This document shows, one piece after another, positions 12,297-28,000 of a DNA stretch of 64,000 nucleotides. The DNA comes from Trachythela sp. YZ-2020 (lineage: Eukaryota > Cnidaria > Anthozoa > Malacalcyonacea > Clavulariidae), in NCBI GenBank assembly GCA_016169945.1, contig JADLSH010000215.1, positions 682,001 to 746,000 of the forward strand. The letters are read 5' to 3'. Under the pieces are notes generated by a model. The model was not told where the DNA came from. It was given only the letters and a program-made list of their open reading frames with translations, and ran no database searches. Numbering within the stretch: the first letter of the stretch is position 1; every line of letters starts with the position of its first letter. A program made the translations under genes and the position numbers.

Positions 12297-13237
12297 TAGT
12301 AGAAATTTCAAAGAGAAAAACAAACACAGAAAGTTATGAGGTCAGTTGAAAAGGCTATAGGACAAAATTCAGCGCTTTTCTCAGCGGCCGGTTATTAAAA
12401 ACATTCCGGCAGAAGACGAGTGTCAAAAACATATCGAAGCGAAACAAAAACAAACAATTTCGTGAGAAAAATACTTTGGAAGGGCTCAAATACAAAGTAG
12501 AATGGTTTTAAAAATATATCACAGCTAGGTTTTTGCTGAATATAACGATATAAATGAGGATAAAACGAATAATTTTCAAAATAAACACTTGAGTGGTTGA
12601 GCCGTGTACGGAAAAAGTTTTATACATGTACATTTCAACAGCGAGAAAACGCTGCCTTTCATGGAAGAAAAATAGTGTATTTGTTATCGCTTACCAAAAA
12701 TATATCCTCCTTGAATTTAGCGGCAGTTTTTTTCATTTAAAACTTTGAATCAGGCTCAAAAAACCGATTTTTGTTTTAAATTCGGCAGTCACTGGGCAGT
12801 GGATAGATAGTTCCTGGTAAGGATGGCATATGTTTTGTATATGCTACTTCTCAACCCACGACTTCCTGTATTGAACCTGGAAATGGCCGCCAGACATTTT
12901 CAAACCTTAATAGGAGCGTCGATGAGAACGCTGTAAGTTGGATACCATTTCATTGAGTGCACCCCCAACAACCTTTAAAATTGATGCTTGAAACACATTC
13001 AATATAGACGCTCTCTCCTCCGCAGAGGCTTACATGAAGTTTCTAGTGAGGGAAAAGTGAGCGTGCAGGGAGTGATGGGAAGAGCGAAATAAAAGTAGCC
13101 TCTGCCAGTTAATGTAATAAATATGGCGGTTCGATATCAACCTTCGAGGGTGTTAAGAGATGTTTTCCACTTTCCTTTTCAGGCGTACTTGACTCTCCTG
13201 GAGTGAATCCAACATTAATATCTTCTTCTGTCAATTA

Positions 13238-13435
13238 ACAAGTTGTTGAATTTGCAGGATTATAACAAGTCGTTGGAACAACTTGTAACAGGTCTGTTGA
13301 GTCAACAACCTTGTAGCAAGTTGTCAACAAGCTGGGAACAAACAGTGCGAACAAATCTTGATAACAAGTTGTTGAAACAGCATTGGTACAAGTCTGTTGC
13401 AGGTTTGTTACAACTTGTACGTTTTTACGTGTGTA
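13238..13435. mobile_element. ACAAGTTGT-rich MITE, 5'-truncated copy
   Basis: It matches the right half of the element at 22645-22995 and has the same right terminus (GTTTTTACGTGTGTA). It is rich in CAACAAG / ACAAGTTGT motifs. The open frames on both strands here are products of this repeat, not genes. Confidence 0.75.
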
Positions 13436-13865
13436 CTGGGATGTTAGATAGTCGCCCAACTATGTGGCCCAGACACAATCGGTAAGAAGATAAACCTTAA
13501 AACCATAGCCAATAGAAGAGAGGCGTAGATATGTTTAAATCCGATGAGAAAATGTTGGGGAGGGTCCCCATCGTCTCTCAACCAATTCTTGATGTCATAA
13601 ATATTCCTACCCCCACTTCCGTTGCGGAGGCTACGCCAGTGCATATAAACATCAATTTTCATTTTCAAATAGAAACAATTGTTTGCGGAACACCCCAGCT
13701 TCTGCTTTTCTTTCTCAACGCAAAATGTCTTGGAAAATCTAGGGTTCACTGGAACAAATTCTCGCATAGTAGAAAACCGACTTAAAATTAGGGGTAATTT
13801 TGGCATTAGAATTGCAACGATTAGAATGTAAAAATTGAAGCAAGCACAAGATATTTTTTAAAAAC

Positions 13866-13875
13866 TTTATTTATT
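13866..13875 (-). terminator. Poly(A) signal of alpha-tubulin
   Basis: Overlapping TTTATT on the plus strand reads as AATAAATAAA on the minus strand, about 46-55 bp past the tubulin stop codon. This is a normal position for a cleavage/polyadenylation signal. Confidence 0.7.
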
Positions 13876-13920
13876 TTCAAAATAATTCAATATTTCATAA
13901 CAAATATGGCGAAAGTCTAT

Positions 13921-15668
<1,748 letters not shown>

Positions 15669-16080
15669 TTTTAACTAGAAAACTTCTATAAAAGTGAAAA
15701 AAGTCCTAAAACTTTTGAATAAAACACAAATCGAGTGGCTACAAAGTAACGAAAGCCGTCGCGATTTGCAAAGTGAAGGTCGGTTGCTAGGGCGGGAAGT
15801 AGTTGTCAACCGGAAAATATGACGTTTTATTATTCATCGCCGTGGAAACTCCAATCAGAATTTAGAAAAGCAATCACGTGAGCACACAACCGTGGTAACG
15901 GTCTGGTGTCGTCGTGTGAAACAAACCTGTTTTTCTTGTTTTGTAGAGAGCGTTCAGTATTCTTGAGCCTGCGGTACCAGCGGATATCCCCTAAAAACCA
16001 AGATGGCCGACTTTTTGCAGTATTTTCGTTTGTGTTAAAAAGTTTGTTTTAATATTAAATCTATCCATAATGAAGTAAAA
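15669..16080. promoter_or_regulatory. Putative bidirectional promoter of alpha-tubulin and HAP40
   Basis: Only 412 bp separate the two start codons. The stretch is more GC-rich than its surroundings. It has a CCAAT box (15851-15855), an E-box CACGTG (15875-15880) and an ETS-like CCGGAAA (15810-15816). No TATA box is obvious. The motifs are seen directly; their use is inferred. Confidence 0.5.
16070..16078 (+). promoter_or_regulatory. Minimal upstream ORF (ATG AAG TAA) before HAP40
   Basis: A two-codon ORF ends two bases before the HAP40 start ATG at 16081, in another frame. If transcribed, it would lie in the 5' UTR and could lower initiation at the main start. Confidence 0.4.
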
Positions 16081-19000
16081 ATGGATAGAGATTTTGATGT
16101 AATTGGAAGATATAAAGCCATTGGAAGTAAATTAAAAAGGTATACTCGAATTTTGTGGTTATTATACTAATGTACCTGCTTTTAATCCTTTTATAAATGA
16201 AATTAAGTATTCTACTTTAAATTGTTTTAAAATAGATTGAAATTTTAGTAAAAAGGAAATATGTTTTCATTTGTACAGACGATTTCTACGAAAGCCAAAT
16301 GTCGCAGAAGCCAGCCAACAGTTTGGTAAGATGATTTAGAACCACTGAGAGAGATTATAGTTGTCCAAAATGAGAGGGTACACTTGACAGATCATAGTTT
16401 TGCCCCTGCTAGCTGTCTTGATAAGAGGGTATGTCTATCCATCAGTCCACATTTGTATAACTGAGCATGTGCGATTGATTTGAGCAGCTGATCTTAAATC
16501 AGCGAGCATGCGTCATGAGTGTTAAGCCAGACTGTAAAGACTGCAGAATTTCGAAGCTGAATTTCTGTGCGCTAAAAAATCCATGTATTTATGCTCCATT
16601 CTCAAGTGTTTTGGCTTCATTTCCACACAGCTGCACAGAACATGAAAATATTCCCCGTGCCAAAATAAAACTTTATAGTCTGGGTGTCAAGTACTTGTTC
16701 TCTGTCTTTAAATAGCAGACAATTTTACTCACCAAGGGTAAAATCTTGTGCCTGATGGGCTAAACAAAACTATCAATCAGAACCCCAAGGTCAGAAAGGA
16801 GGTTTGAGGAAACCCTTCCACCCCCTTTGGACATCCTAGTATGTTATACTATACAGAAGTAGATTCCCCCCTCCCCCTCTGGACAGAAGAAATTTCCTCC
16901 ATAGGGGGAGTATGGATCGTTTCTTTTGTTCACTTTGTCTAATGCTGTCAGCATGATTTAATATGTTAAGGGGAAAGTTCTGAGGATACTGGTTTAATAT
17001 ATCTTGTAGAATACCTTTCAAAAACTTTACAACAACAAGAATGTCTACAATATGCTGGATTCTGTTGCTTAGCTAGAGCAAGGTATTGAATAAGGATTTT
17101 GTTTTGTTGTTGTCTTTAATCTTTTATTTATCTTTAATCAATTTTCCAAATATACATCAAATTACAAGTTACATATAATTATAATGTAATTTGAGGTGAG
17201 CTTAAAATATAATTTTAATAATTTTAGCCTTTTATAGCCATGATATTTTTACTGATATTTCTATTCTATTTTAATAGTATTTAATGTAAATTATTAATAT
17301 TTCAACGTATTGTAGTGTAGATAGCTTGTCAGATGAAGAGCCACTCTGTGGATATTATGATTATAAATCGTTATAATTATAATTATTATTATTATTATTA
17401 AATTCCCTATCATATAACCTACAATATGCTGGATTGCTGGATTCTGCTATAGATAAGGTATTGAATAAGGATTTTGTTTTGTTGTTGTTCCTTAATCTTT
17501 ATTTATCTTTAATCTACCAACATACATCAAATTACATTTTGTTTTTATTTTGTTGTCTTTAATTTATTTATCTTTTAATCAATTTTTTCCATATATACAT
17601 CAAATTAGGAGTTACATATATAGCATATATAATTGAAGTTGAAATTAAGAGTATTTTAATAAACCCATTATTTTGTAGAATGGTTAATTGTCAAATGAGT
17701 AGCATTGCTTATATAATTTTAAAATAATTTTTTGGCTATTATTAACTGCCTTATCAGCCATAGAGTTAAAAATCATTACCCACTAAAATAATACATAATA
17801 AGATGTACATGAATATATATTTCTTATAAAAATGAGAAGTAATTCCAAAGAGCAAATGTGTAAAAGTATGAGTTCTAAAAGCCTCTGTCCTGCTAACAGG
17901 GTCCTTAGAAAATACTAAGTCATGTTGCATTGCTGTTTAAAAATTGGCATTGCTTAATTGCTTTTAACCTTTTGAGAATAATTTTATTATTCCAACATTA
18001 CAGTATTTGACATGCATTCATGGCTCTTTCAGTTGTTTGAGGAGAATAAAATTGTGAACAGACATACATAACACACAGTTTTACAAACTTGCCTAATATT
18101 AAATTGGTCCCCTATTTATTAACCCCACCCCCCTGCCAACCCCATCAATTTTGCCTGAAGAAGTGAACTTGGGGGGCGGAGGGAGGAGGGCATGTCAATA
18201 GAGGATTTGCAGTTATGTAATTCATAATTTTTAGATGTGAAAATACTCTTGCAAATTCGACAGGAGAAGTAGAAGCTTTGACCCAGGCAGGTAATAATAG
18301 TTATTAGAGCTGCCGGGTTCCCAATAGAATTTGGAGTAGGCTTTTTGCAAGAAGTAGGTGGCTACATGTATATGGTGCCAACGGCACCACACACCTCGGA
18401 GTAGGTGGGTCTGATGGGCAGATGCCCAGTGAAGATTTTGAAATTTCAACCCCCCGAGATGGCATTATTTTCAGCCATTTTGGAAAGTTGTTTTGGAAAG
18501 TTGTTTTGGTAAATATTTATAGACCGTTACGAAACTAAATTTCCCCATTAATTTTACAATGTTTCATCAATTTGATCATTATGACACTAGAAGGAGTGAC
18601 ATTTAAAATAGCTATGAAAGTCAACAAAAAACATATTTTTATTGAACAATTAATAAATGAATATTTCATATGAAGTAATTGTATGAAGTAATACGAAGTA
18701 TTTGCCTTTGCGATAGATCACCGCTGACCTCAGTTTAGTCAACGATAATTTTTGTGACAGGAGATCACGTTTTGTCTAGTGCTGGGCGATACCAGGATTT
18801 TTATTTCGATACTGAGTATTTGAAAATTGGTATCGGCCGATTAGGTAGGCAGTTGCGATATTGTAAAAAATCGATATATCGATATCGAAAAAAATATATC
18901 GATAATATCGACTATATCGAATTATGCAAATGAGAAAACGTAATTTAGTCAACTTGCATGTATACGTATCACAAACAGTTAAAAAAAATAAGCATGAAAC

Positions 19001-22000
19001 AGTCATGGTATAGTCTCTCAAGATTTATTAACGGTTTATCCGTTTATGAAAAGTTAAAGATATATTATTAAATGTAATGGTGGTTTCACAGTACGATTGT
19101 TTAATGTATATAATGTTTATACTGTAAAACTATTGTTCATTGCTTCGCCGCCCAATGCCGCTGCTTGGTGATCTTCTGTGGTCACATGAGTTTCTCTGTT
19201 TCCGCTTTTAATTTCAATTGCCCACGCACTTGTATCATAAATTCGCAATTGCCGCCACACACACGTTGTCTAAACTTCACCGGTGAAAACAATAATTGCC
19301 GAATAATCGGAGATTAAGTTTTTAGTTACAACTTTCGATATTTTCGATATGCGAAAAATCGAATATCGAATATCGATAGTTTTGAAATATCGATGTTTAT
19401 CGAAAATATCGATATATCGCAACTGCCTACGGCCGATACCTATTTTCGATACCAAAAATGATAATTATGGCCATTTTTGTTAATCTTACACGAAGTTTTA
19501 CCGCTATATATAATTATATATGGCAAAAGCTAAAATACCCTAGAAGCCTCTGCGGAGGAGACTGACACTCAGTGCTGGAAAATGTCCGGCAGCGCCAGCA
19601 GCACCGCTGCCAGGAAATTTTTGACAAAAAGTCTTCACAGGAAATTTTTATGTCTCACAGGAAATATTTGTCATTTTATAAATACAAACAACAGATAATT
19701 AGCTTGTTTGTGATATAAAATAAAATTTAATTTTTAGTATGCACTTGTATTGTACGACATATATTTACTTCGTACGACGTACACAGGAAATTTTTGTTTT
19801 GGGATTTTGCTGCCAGGAAGGAAAACAGATTATCTAGGCCTGCTGACACTTATGTGCAGTGGCAGATACTAAGGGGGTTACGCCCTCCCCAATAATTTCT
19901 CAAAGCCTTTGAAATATTCAATATTTACACGAGTGATTGTGTGGTTTTCATTCCAGCAAGGTTGTTTTTACATGCTGAACAAGAGTCCATCCTTCTCAAG
20001 TGCCCAATGTTTGAAGAACATTTGACAGAAGCAATACATTGCTTTAATCAAGCTATTAAGGTACTTAAAATGCGTTGTATAATTGTATTAAGGCCATATT
20101 ACATGAGGCGATTTTCCTGCAACTTCCAATGCAATTTCTGCACAGCCATGTTATGTGAATGAATGAAAACTTTATTAAAGTGCAAGACTGAAAATAACGT
20201 TTCATCATACGCCGGTCATTGTGACCGGTCAGTTCCATTTGTGACCGGTCAGTTCCATTTGTGACCGGTCAGTTCCATTTGTGACCGGTCAGTTCCATTT
20301 GTGACCGGTCAGTTCCATTTGTGACCGGTGAAACGCGATTTATGACCGGTCAACTCCACCGAGACCTTCCAAAAACAATGAAAACGCAAGACAACAAAAA
20401 ACGCATAAATCATATTCTGCGCTATTATGCTGGTACCGATGCGATGTCATTTGATCTTCTAAGAAGCATTCTCGGCGAGATCGTTTTGGCTGTCAGCGAT
20501 GCAATTTTTGCTTTCGTAGCTCGTCCCGAACGGTCAGCTTGTCCCACCTCTCATAGCATGTCGGGAAAGTTAAACATCAATGCATGAATCACACACGCAT
20601 TGACAAATTGACATAAATATTTAATGGTCCACAACATCCCAAAATCTGACCGGTCACTATGCCGGCGTCATACAAATTTGAAATTTGGGCGGTCATTGAC
20701 CGGTGACAGGCCGTTATTTTGAGCCCTGAAGTGTCAATGTGTTTAGCTACAATAGCTAATTGGGGACAGTATTTAGCTATTATGTATATAATACAATGAA
20801 AACGAACTATTTTATACTAAATATCTATATTTATGAAAAATAGTAGTCTATAGGAATTACAAGTATTTAAAATTAAATAAAATAATGATATAAAAAAATA
20901 TATCAATTAGGTAATTTAAACGGTCCACGTCGTCACAGAATAAGTGACGTCGTGTTTGTCTAATTAGACAGCTTTAGCAAACACAACGCGACGTCACAGA
21001 GGACGTGAAAATGGCGTAAAAATGGCGTGGGCACATCCATAGATGGGCATATCACGCCATTTTCACGTCCTCTTTGACGTCGTGTTGTGTTTGCTAAAGC
21101 TGTCTATTATATTAATGAGAGCATAATCCGCAGTTTCTACATCCACGTCCACCTTCTAATATACTCTCTAGATCTTTCTTTCTTATATTACTTATAAAAA
21201 AAATTTGTGTAGAAATGTACGCACAGAAAATGTGGCCCGTGTTTCATTCCAACAATATTATCATTCTCGATCATTTCTTTGTTTCCTGGGCATGTTTAGC
21301 AAGAGAAATATCGGCAAAGTAAAACGAGATTCATGCTCGCAACTTTTGCAGAAAAAATCGCTTCGTGTAATATGGCATTTACGGACTATCTTCTCTTTGA
21401 TACGTCGACGCGCACGATTCAAAATGACGTGCGCGCTGACCAGAAACAGACGATTTTTTGGCCAAACAAAATTTTTTTTGGCCAAACAAACAAACAAACG
21501 ATGATGAGTCGTTTGGATGTGCATTCGACACTACGAGCTGGCTTATTTATATGCAATTCTGAAACAAAAATAAAGTGATGATGGATAAACATACGGTATT
21601 GTTTTCACTAACTCAATACAAATTACAATTCTATGAAATGTTTTTGTTTACTGTTTAGCTTCACTGTACCCATAGCAACCTAAATCTCGCAGCTTGCCTG
21701 TGTCTGGAGTTAGGAAATGCTCTTAGTGTGAGTATGATGATGAAATAACCCTCCCCCCACTCAAACAAGTGACCTGTCTCTTTAAGCACACTGTTTCTAA
21801 TAACCACCAGTCTCTAATATGCACCCTGTCTCTAATAACGCCCCATTTTGGTTTAATTTTGCTACTCACTTTATTTGACCAAGTCATGTTGGATGATGTG
21901 AAATAGTCTGCATCTATCTTATTGTTTGTGTGCTCCATGCAAATCAGTCTTTAAAAGTATATCGGCATTCTATTCAGGGATGGATTTACTGGGGGGGGGG

Positions 22001-25000
22001 GTGCAGGGGGTGCGCACCCCTCCTAGCCTTGGCAAAGGGGGTGCAGGAGGGGTGCCAATTCCCATAAGATCGACAGAGCATTTATCAAACAAAAATATAA
22101 TATCGGGCCACTGATGGGCCTTTTTGACCATCTAGGCCATCTTATTTAAAACATTTGTTTTGACAAGATAACTCCCTTGACCCGGCAGGGAGTCCTCAGT
22201 GATGATTCACCCTGCCTCGGTTTCCGGCCACACCCTGCTTCATGACCAAAGCCCGCTTAGCACTCCCCCCCTATCAAATAAAGCTGGATCCATCCCTGAC
22301 TCTATTACATCAGCCACCTTGATGGGGTCACAATCGTTACAATGAAAAAAGAAAAGCAGGCTTAAGGCGGATTTCCAGTCCTCGCACGAAGCACCTCGCA
22401 GCTCGCTGCGAGTACTCGCACGAATGTCATTCCGTTGCCACCACACGCCGTTTTATGATTGGTTTATTATTGCGAGCTCTCGCAGCGATAAAAAATAGTT
22501 CAAAATTTTGAACTATTTTCCGCGAGCGGCAAAACACTCGCAAGGACTGGAAATCCGCCTAAGTGCGAGGACTGGAAAGGGCGAGGACTGGAAAGGGCGA
22601 GGACTGGAAATCCGCCTCTAAGCTCAGAAATGACCGTCGCTGGATACACGCGTAAAAATCTCACAACCTGTCAACAAGATGTGTTCACAACAGACTTGTA
22701 GCAAGCTTGTCAACAAGTTGTAACGATGTTGTCATTTTATCAAGTTGCTACAAGGTTGTCACTCACAACTTGTTAACGAGTTGTTGAATTGCAGGACGAT
22801 AACAAGTTGTTGGAACAACTTGTAACAAGTCTGTTGAATCAACGACCTTGTAGCAAGTTATCAGCAAGCCATTGACAACTTGTCAACAAGCTGGGAACAA
22901 GCAGTGCGAACACATCCTGATAACAAGTTGTTGAAACAGCATTTGGTACAAGTCTGCGGCAGGTTTGTTACAACTTGTGCGTTTTTACGTGTGTACGTTG
23001 AAGCTTTTTTAATCTTGGAAATTCAGTCACGAACCACGGATGTGAATTTCATCGATAAATACAACTAGTATAGACTCCCCACACTGCACCCGACGTTTGC
23101 ACATAATGTTCAATTGTGTGGTTGTCACTGATCTGAGAGTACACGGATGGTTGTCCATAATTTACTTTTTCTTCAAGAAGAGTGTCAAAGATTGGTAGGT
23201 GAGGTTGAATGTATATTCTTAATTCTATGTTCAGGAAATGAAGCGTTACTCAGAAGCAGTTGGTTATTTTCAACAAGCATCAGAGCTACAACACAAGGTG
23301 ACCAAAACTAAATTACGTCATTTGTCTTTGGGACCATTCATTTATTTATCTGCGATGGGGTGAGCCCTCTTAAATCTTTGGCATGGCCCACCCCTTCATA
23401 CTCAACTTTTTTCCGGTTGCCCACCCCCTAAATAATGATATATTTTTTCAGATGAACCCCCCCCCCCCACCTTTCCCCCTTGAAATTCCAAAGTACATGT
23501 AACCAAAGTACATGTGAACGAAAGGCTTTGTGAACATTGGGTGACCTTTAATATTGTTAATATAGCTATACCTAAGTTATACCTATATACCGATAGAACA
23601 AGTTGTAACTACTGTATGTCTATGTTGTAAATATCTTGCTCTAGATGTGTCACAATTTATTTCAGGAGCAGTTGCAAGACTGAGTCCAATTGCGTAGTCA
23701 TTCTATGGATCTTGCCCCGGAAAATTTTGAATTTAAGTAGGCCAGAATGGCCATTTCGTGCGCTTTCAGGGTGACACTCTTACAACAGAACAAAACATTG
23801 TATCATACTAATATTTTTTCGCGTGGCCCACCCTTTTAATGCCATCTTTCTTTGGATTTCCCACCCCCTAATTCAACCAGCCCCCTCCCCACTCCCACAT
23901 AAAAAAACGGCCCCTTAGTATATAAATCCAAGACGTATCATCCAGACGAAGTACTAGACGATATATACATGTACACGATATATACATGTACAATCTGAGA
24001 ACAAGTCATGTCTGATATTTTCCTGATAGTTCATCAATAATGACATATTCATCCGTCAAGGCCCGTCATCCGACTGACGTATTATAGAAGTGTAGGCACA
24101 TGATCAACTATCCACACGAATATTGTTGAGTCAGTGACATTATTTTTACATATTTTATTGTTTTACATCAGACACCATTGATCGCTCTAAACTCAATGAA
24201 GTTAGCAGCCAAATGCAAGTTGAACATGGGTGAGTTAAGTTAAAAAATATATTTTTCGCTCATTTCATGTTGGTTAGAGTTAGTTAGATTTAGTTAGATA
24301 GTTTATTAAGCATTACATTTGCAGCCAAAAAGCTGAATTGTGTAGAACTTTACATCAATTATAGTGGAATACTTATCATCCAAAAATTGTCATCCATTAC
24401 TACACCAGTCGATATTAAAAAGATAAAAATTAGAATGTATCTAGATTATAAGCAATATAAAACTGTTTTTTTATATATAAAACTGTTTTTTAGCCTATTG
24501 GTGCTACATATGGGCACATAATGTTACATATGTTCGGTTTGGGTAGTAAACTGTGCAACTTATGGTTTACATTGGAACAGATATCATTAAATAATTGTTT
24601 TGTTAGAGCGTCTCTACGATTGTATAGTGTAGGAAGGTTACTGGCGGCCAAGGCTTCTGGCCGTGTACCCACTTGGTGTACCCACTCAGGCCTTAAAATA
24701 TCGGTCGGTCACGGACATTGTCCGACCCATTCGTGAAATTGTCCGACCAAGAAAGAAACGCACCGGACATTCTGTCCGACCAAAGGAAAATTGAGGTTTA
24801 CCGTTTGTCCGACCCAACTGTATTGATGTCCGACCAAACTTTAACTTTGTCCGACGTAAATTTACCCCGTAAATGTTTATCAGAGCTGTTATGTGGTCCG
24901 CTAAGCGTGACAGCGGAGCCGGGTATTCGTTTGACTAGTCGCATCGCAAGTCAACGCAAGTTTACTTGCGATGACTTGCGTTCTCGGACGTTTGATCGGG

Positions 25001-28000
25001 CCTTAAAGTATCAATGCATAACTGCCCAACATTTAGCATCAGTATACGCATTTTGATGTCAGAGTCTGGCAACCCATGTAGAGATTTAGTTTGTTTACCT
25101 CGTTTACTCAAATTCTTATTGCGTGACAGTGTCAACTTCATTAAAAAACACGAGTTGAAATTACTAAACCAAATGTTTTTAAGTCAAAGTTTGAACATTT
25201 GTAGTGTGATTCGGTCTTCACATTTTCTACGCTGTGTACCTACTGTAATGTTTGTTTTTTTTCTCAGGTGATTATGATGGTGCTTTGGCATTACTGACCG
25301 AAATGGTTTATTTAATTCATGAACGAGGTAAATCACTTTAAAGGCGTTCTTCACAGTGGCGGACACTTCGCAAAATATTGTGGTGAGGGGGGGATTTAGG
25401 ATGCCACCATATTACCACCTTTGTTGCAGCAAATATCAGTCCCCCCCAAATATAGATAGAGTGAAACATCTAATATATCATACACGAGAAGGAGTTTATT
25501 ATAGTGATTTGAAACACCGAAAAGTGTGTTGAAAAACAAGGCGCTAGCCGAGTTTTTTAACGCACTTTGATGTGTTTTTAAATCACTATAATAAACGACT
25601 TCGAGTGTATGATATAGCTTCTCAAACAAACCAGTATTTAAAGAGAAATTCAACTCGAAAGTTGAGTTAATTTATGGGTGTTTATTACCGTGGTATCAAG
25701 ACAACGATACGGTGGTGATTTCCTTTGTGTTTTGCTCATGAATTATTAAAAAAATGAGTTTGAGAAGCATATATATTATTGTCCCATAAATGTGTTCCGT
25801 ATACTATTCTGTATACTCGTCTCCTTATCACTATTCTTATCATAGAAAAGACGTTTTTCAGCCTATTTGTGTCAATCAAAAACAACTTTATATCAAATCC
25901 GTTCATGAATCTGTTCACGTTTATAGGTAGTAACTTACCTGGGGCCATAGGAAGTGATCAAATACATGGTAAGAATTTGATTTAACTTTATCTCGTGGGA
26001 GTAGGAAATTTAAGATTATGTCTTCTTAGGAATTTAACATTACGCATAATGACTGACTGACTGGCTTGCTGGCTGACCAATCAACTAACTGACCAACAGA
26101 CTGACTGACTGACTAACTGACCAACAGTCTGACTGACTGACTGACCAACCAACCAACAGACTAACTGACTGACCAACCACCATGTGACCATGACCGTTAA
26201 TTAAAAGAGTTATTCCATAAGTAACCCAGGAACTTCTCTGCTGGAAGAAAGTAACTTGCCTTTCATATGACTGCCATTATATAACATTTATTATATAAAG
26301 TATAGTGCTTTATAGAGATTTCGAGCACTGATAAAACTGATAATCTCACATGTGAGATTATTTATGATAATCTCACATGTGAAAATTATCGCTTTTGAAG
26401 TTTATGAAAATGGACATTTTATTTTGTTTGAAAGACTGTCCTTTATATAATAAACAGAAAAATACATGGATTCTTGGAAATACCAGATTTATTTCTCGTG
26501 TTGAACATGATATCTCACTCGTGCATTGCGCTCACTCGTGAGATATCATATTCAACACTCGAAATAAATCTGGTATTTCCGCGCACCCATGTATTATTCT
26601 CTATTTATATTTAGCTGGTTACGTGGATATCTTGGCTGAATGCGATGTCACTATTGTCTTAATTCTGCTGCTGTTACAGGTAACCATTCTTGGCTAGTTC
26701 ATTCGTTTATAACATAATTATTTTATTCCTAAATGATTTCTAAACCTGGCAAATAGAAAACTCCATTTAAACATTTCTGTTAAAATTACATTGTCGTTGA
26801 TTATAAAAATACAATTGCCATTATGAAATTACCATACATGATCTGCTTTAGTCAGACATGTCTCATTGTGCTCATTCCAAAATTTACCGACGACGCAGGA
26901 CAAAAATACCTTACCACTTCAAATAGTTTAGGCTTAAATATAGCCAAGACTGAATTCATGCTCGTTGGCTCTCGTCAGAGGCTTGCGTCTCATGATGCCA
27001 GTGAACTTAATATACACTGTAAAAACTGATAGGTTAAAATAACCTATTTTTATAGGTTATAACTAATATCAATAGGTTGTTTTAACCTTTTGAATAGGTT
27101 AGAACCAATATAAATAGGTTAAAATAACCAATTATTATTTGGTCAATTGTGAGCGATTGAATTTAACTAATAAAAATATGTTAATTCAACCAATTTTTTT
27201 GGTTATGCAAGCCAACTTAATTTAATAGGTTGTTATAACCTATTATTATTAGTCAAATAGACTAATTGTTTATAACAAATAACAATAGGTTGTTTTAACT
27301 ATTCGTATCATTGTGGCAGTAACTTATAGATATTAGTTAAAATAACTTAATATTGTTTGGTTACATCCATCTTGGTCAATAACCAAAACTAGTTAGTTAA
27401 AACAGCCCAATGATAATTGGTTAAAATAGCCCATGTTAGTTCATATTGTATATATAAGGATAGCAGGGATGGATCCAGCATGATCTGATAAGGAGGTACT
27501 AACAGGTCATGAAGCCAGGTGCGGCTGGCATCCGAAGGAGGGTGAATCATCACTTAGAATGCCCTGCAGGGTCAATGGGGTCATCTTGTCAGAAATGTTT
27601 GAAAAATATGATTGCCTAGATGGTCAAAAAGGCCTATCAATGGCCAGATAATGGGGGAGCGCACCCCCCCCCCCCCTCCCAAGTAAATCAACCCCTGAAG
27701 GAGAGTGTTTTTATAACCATAATATACTATATATTTGCAACAAATGTTATCTATGTCAAAACCAGTAGGAAACGTAGTAATGTTACAACAGGAAAATTTA
27801 ATACAGTAGTTATCCCATATTTGAAATTTACATCTAAAAGACCTAACAATACCATAACACTGTTCAGATTTCGACACAAAATTGTTTATCTCAGCCATTT
27901 CTACAGCATATGCATGCAAGAACCACACTACCATGAATCCTCTATTAATCTCAAAGTATGAGGGGGGGGGGTATTTAGTGAAATTACAGTACTTTAATTA

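Larger units (their letters stand above)
8355..13920. other. Intergenic region between TRAF and alpha-tubulin (tail to tail)
   Basis: No complete gene is recognised. About 8410-8700 is a diverged copy of the outer repeat that flanks the MKK exon at 57266-58367 (TCTTCCAGTCTCAGCTACAT block). Individual elements are listed separately: MITE at 9343, hAT at 10707, palindrome at 12191, and ACAAGTTGT repeat at 13238. About 10390-10440 and 10505-10560 are a local direct duplication. A poly-G run sits at 9801-9817. Confidence 0.6.

Noticed and set aside
20221..20330. Regular short repeats resembling a CRISPR array
   Set aside because: There are no unique spacers, the genome is eukaryotic, and the repeats sit inside a TIR element.
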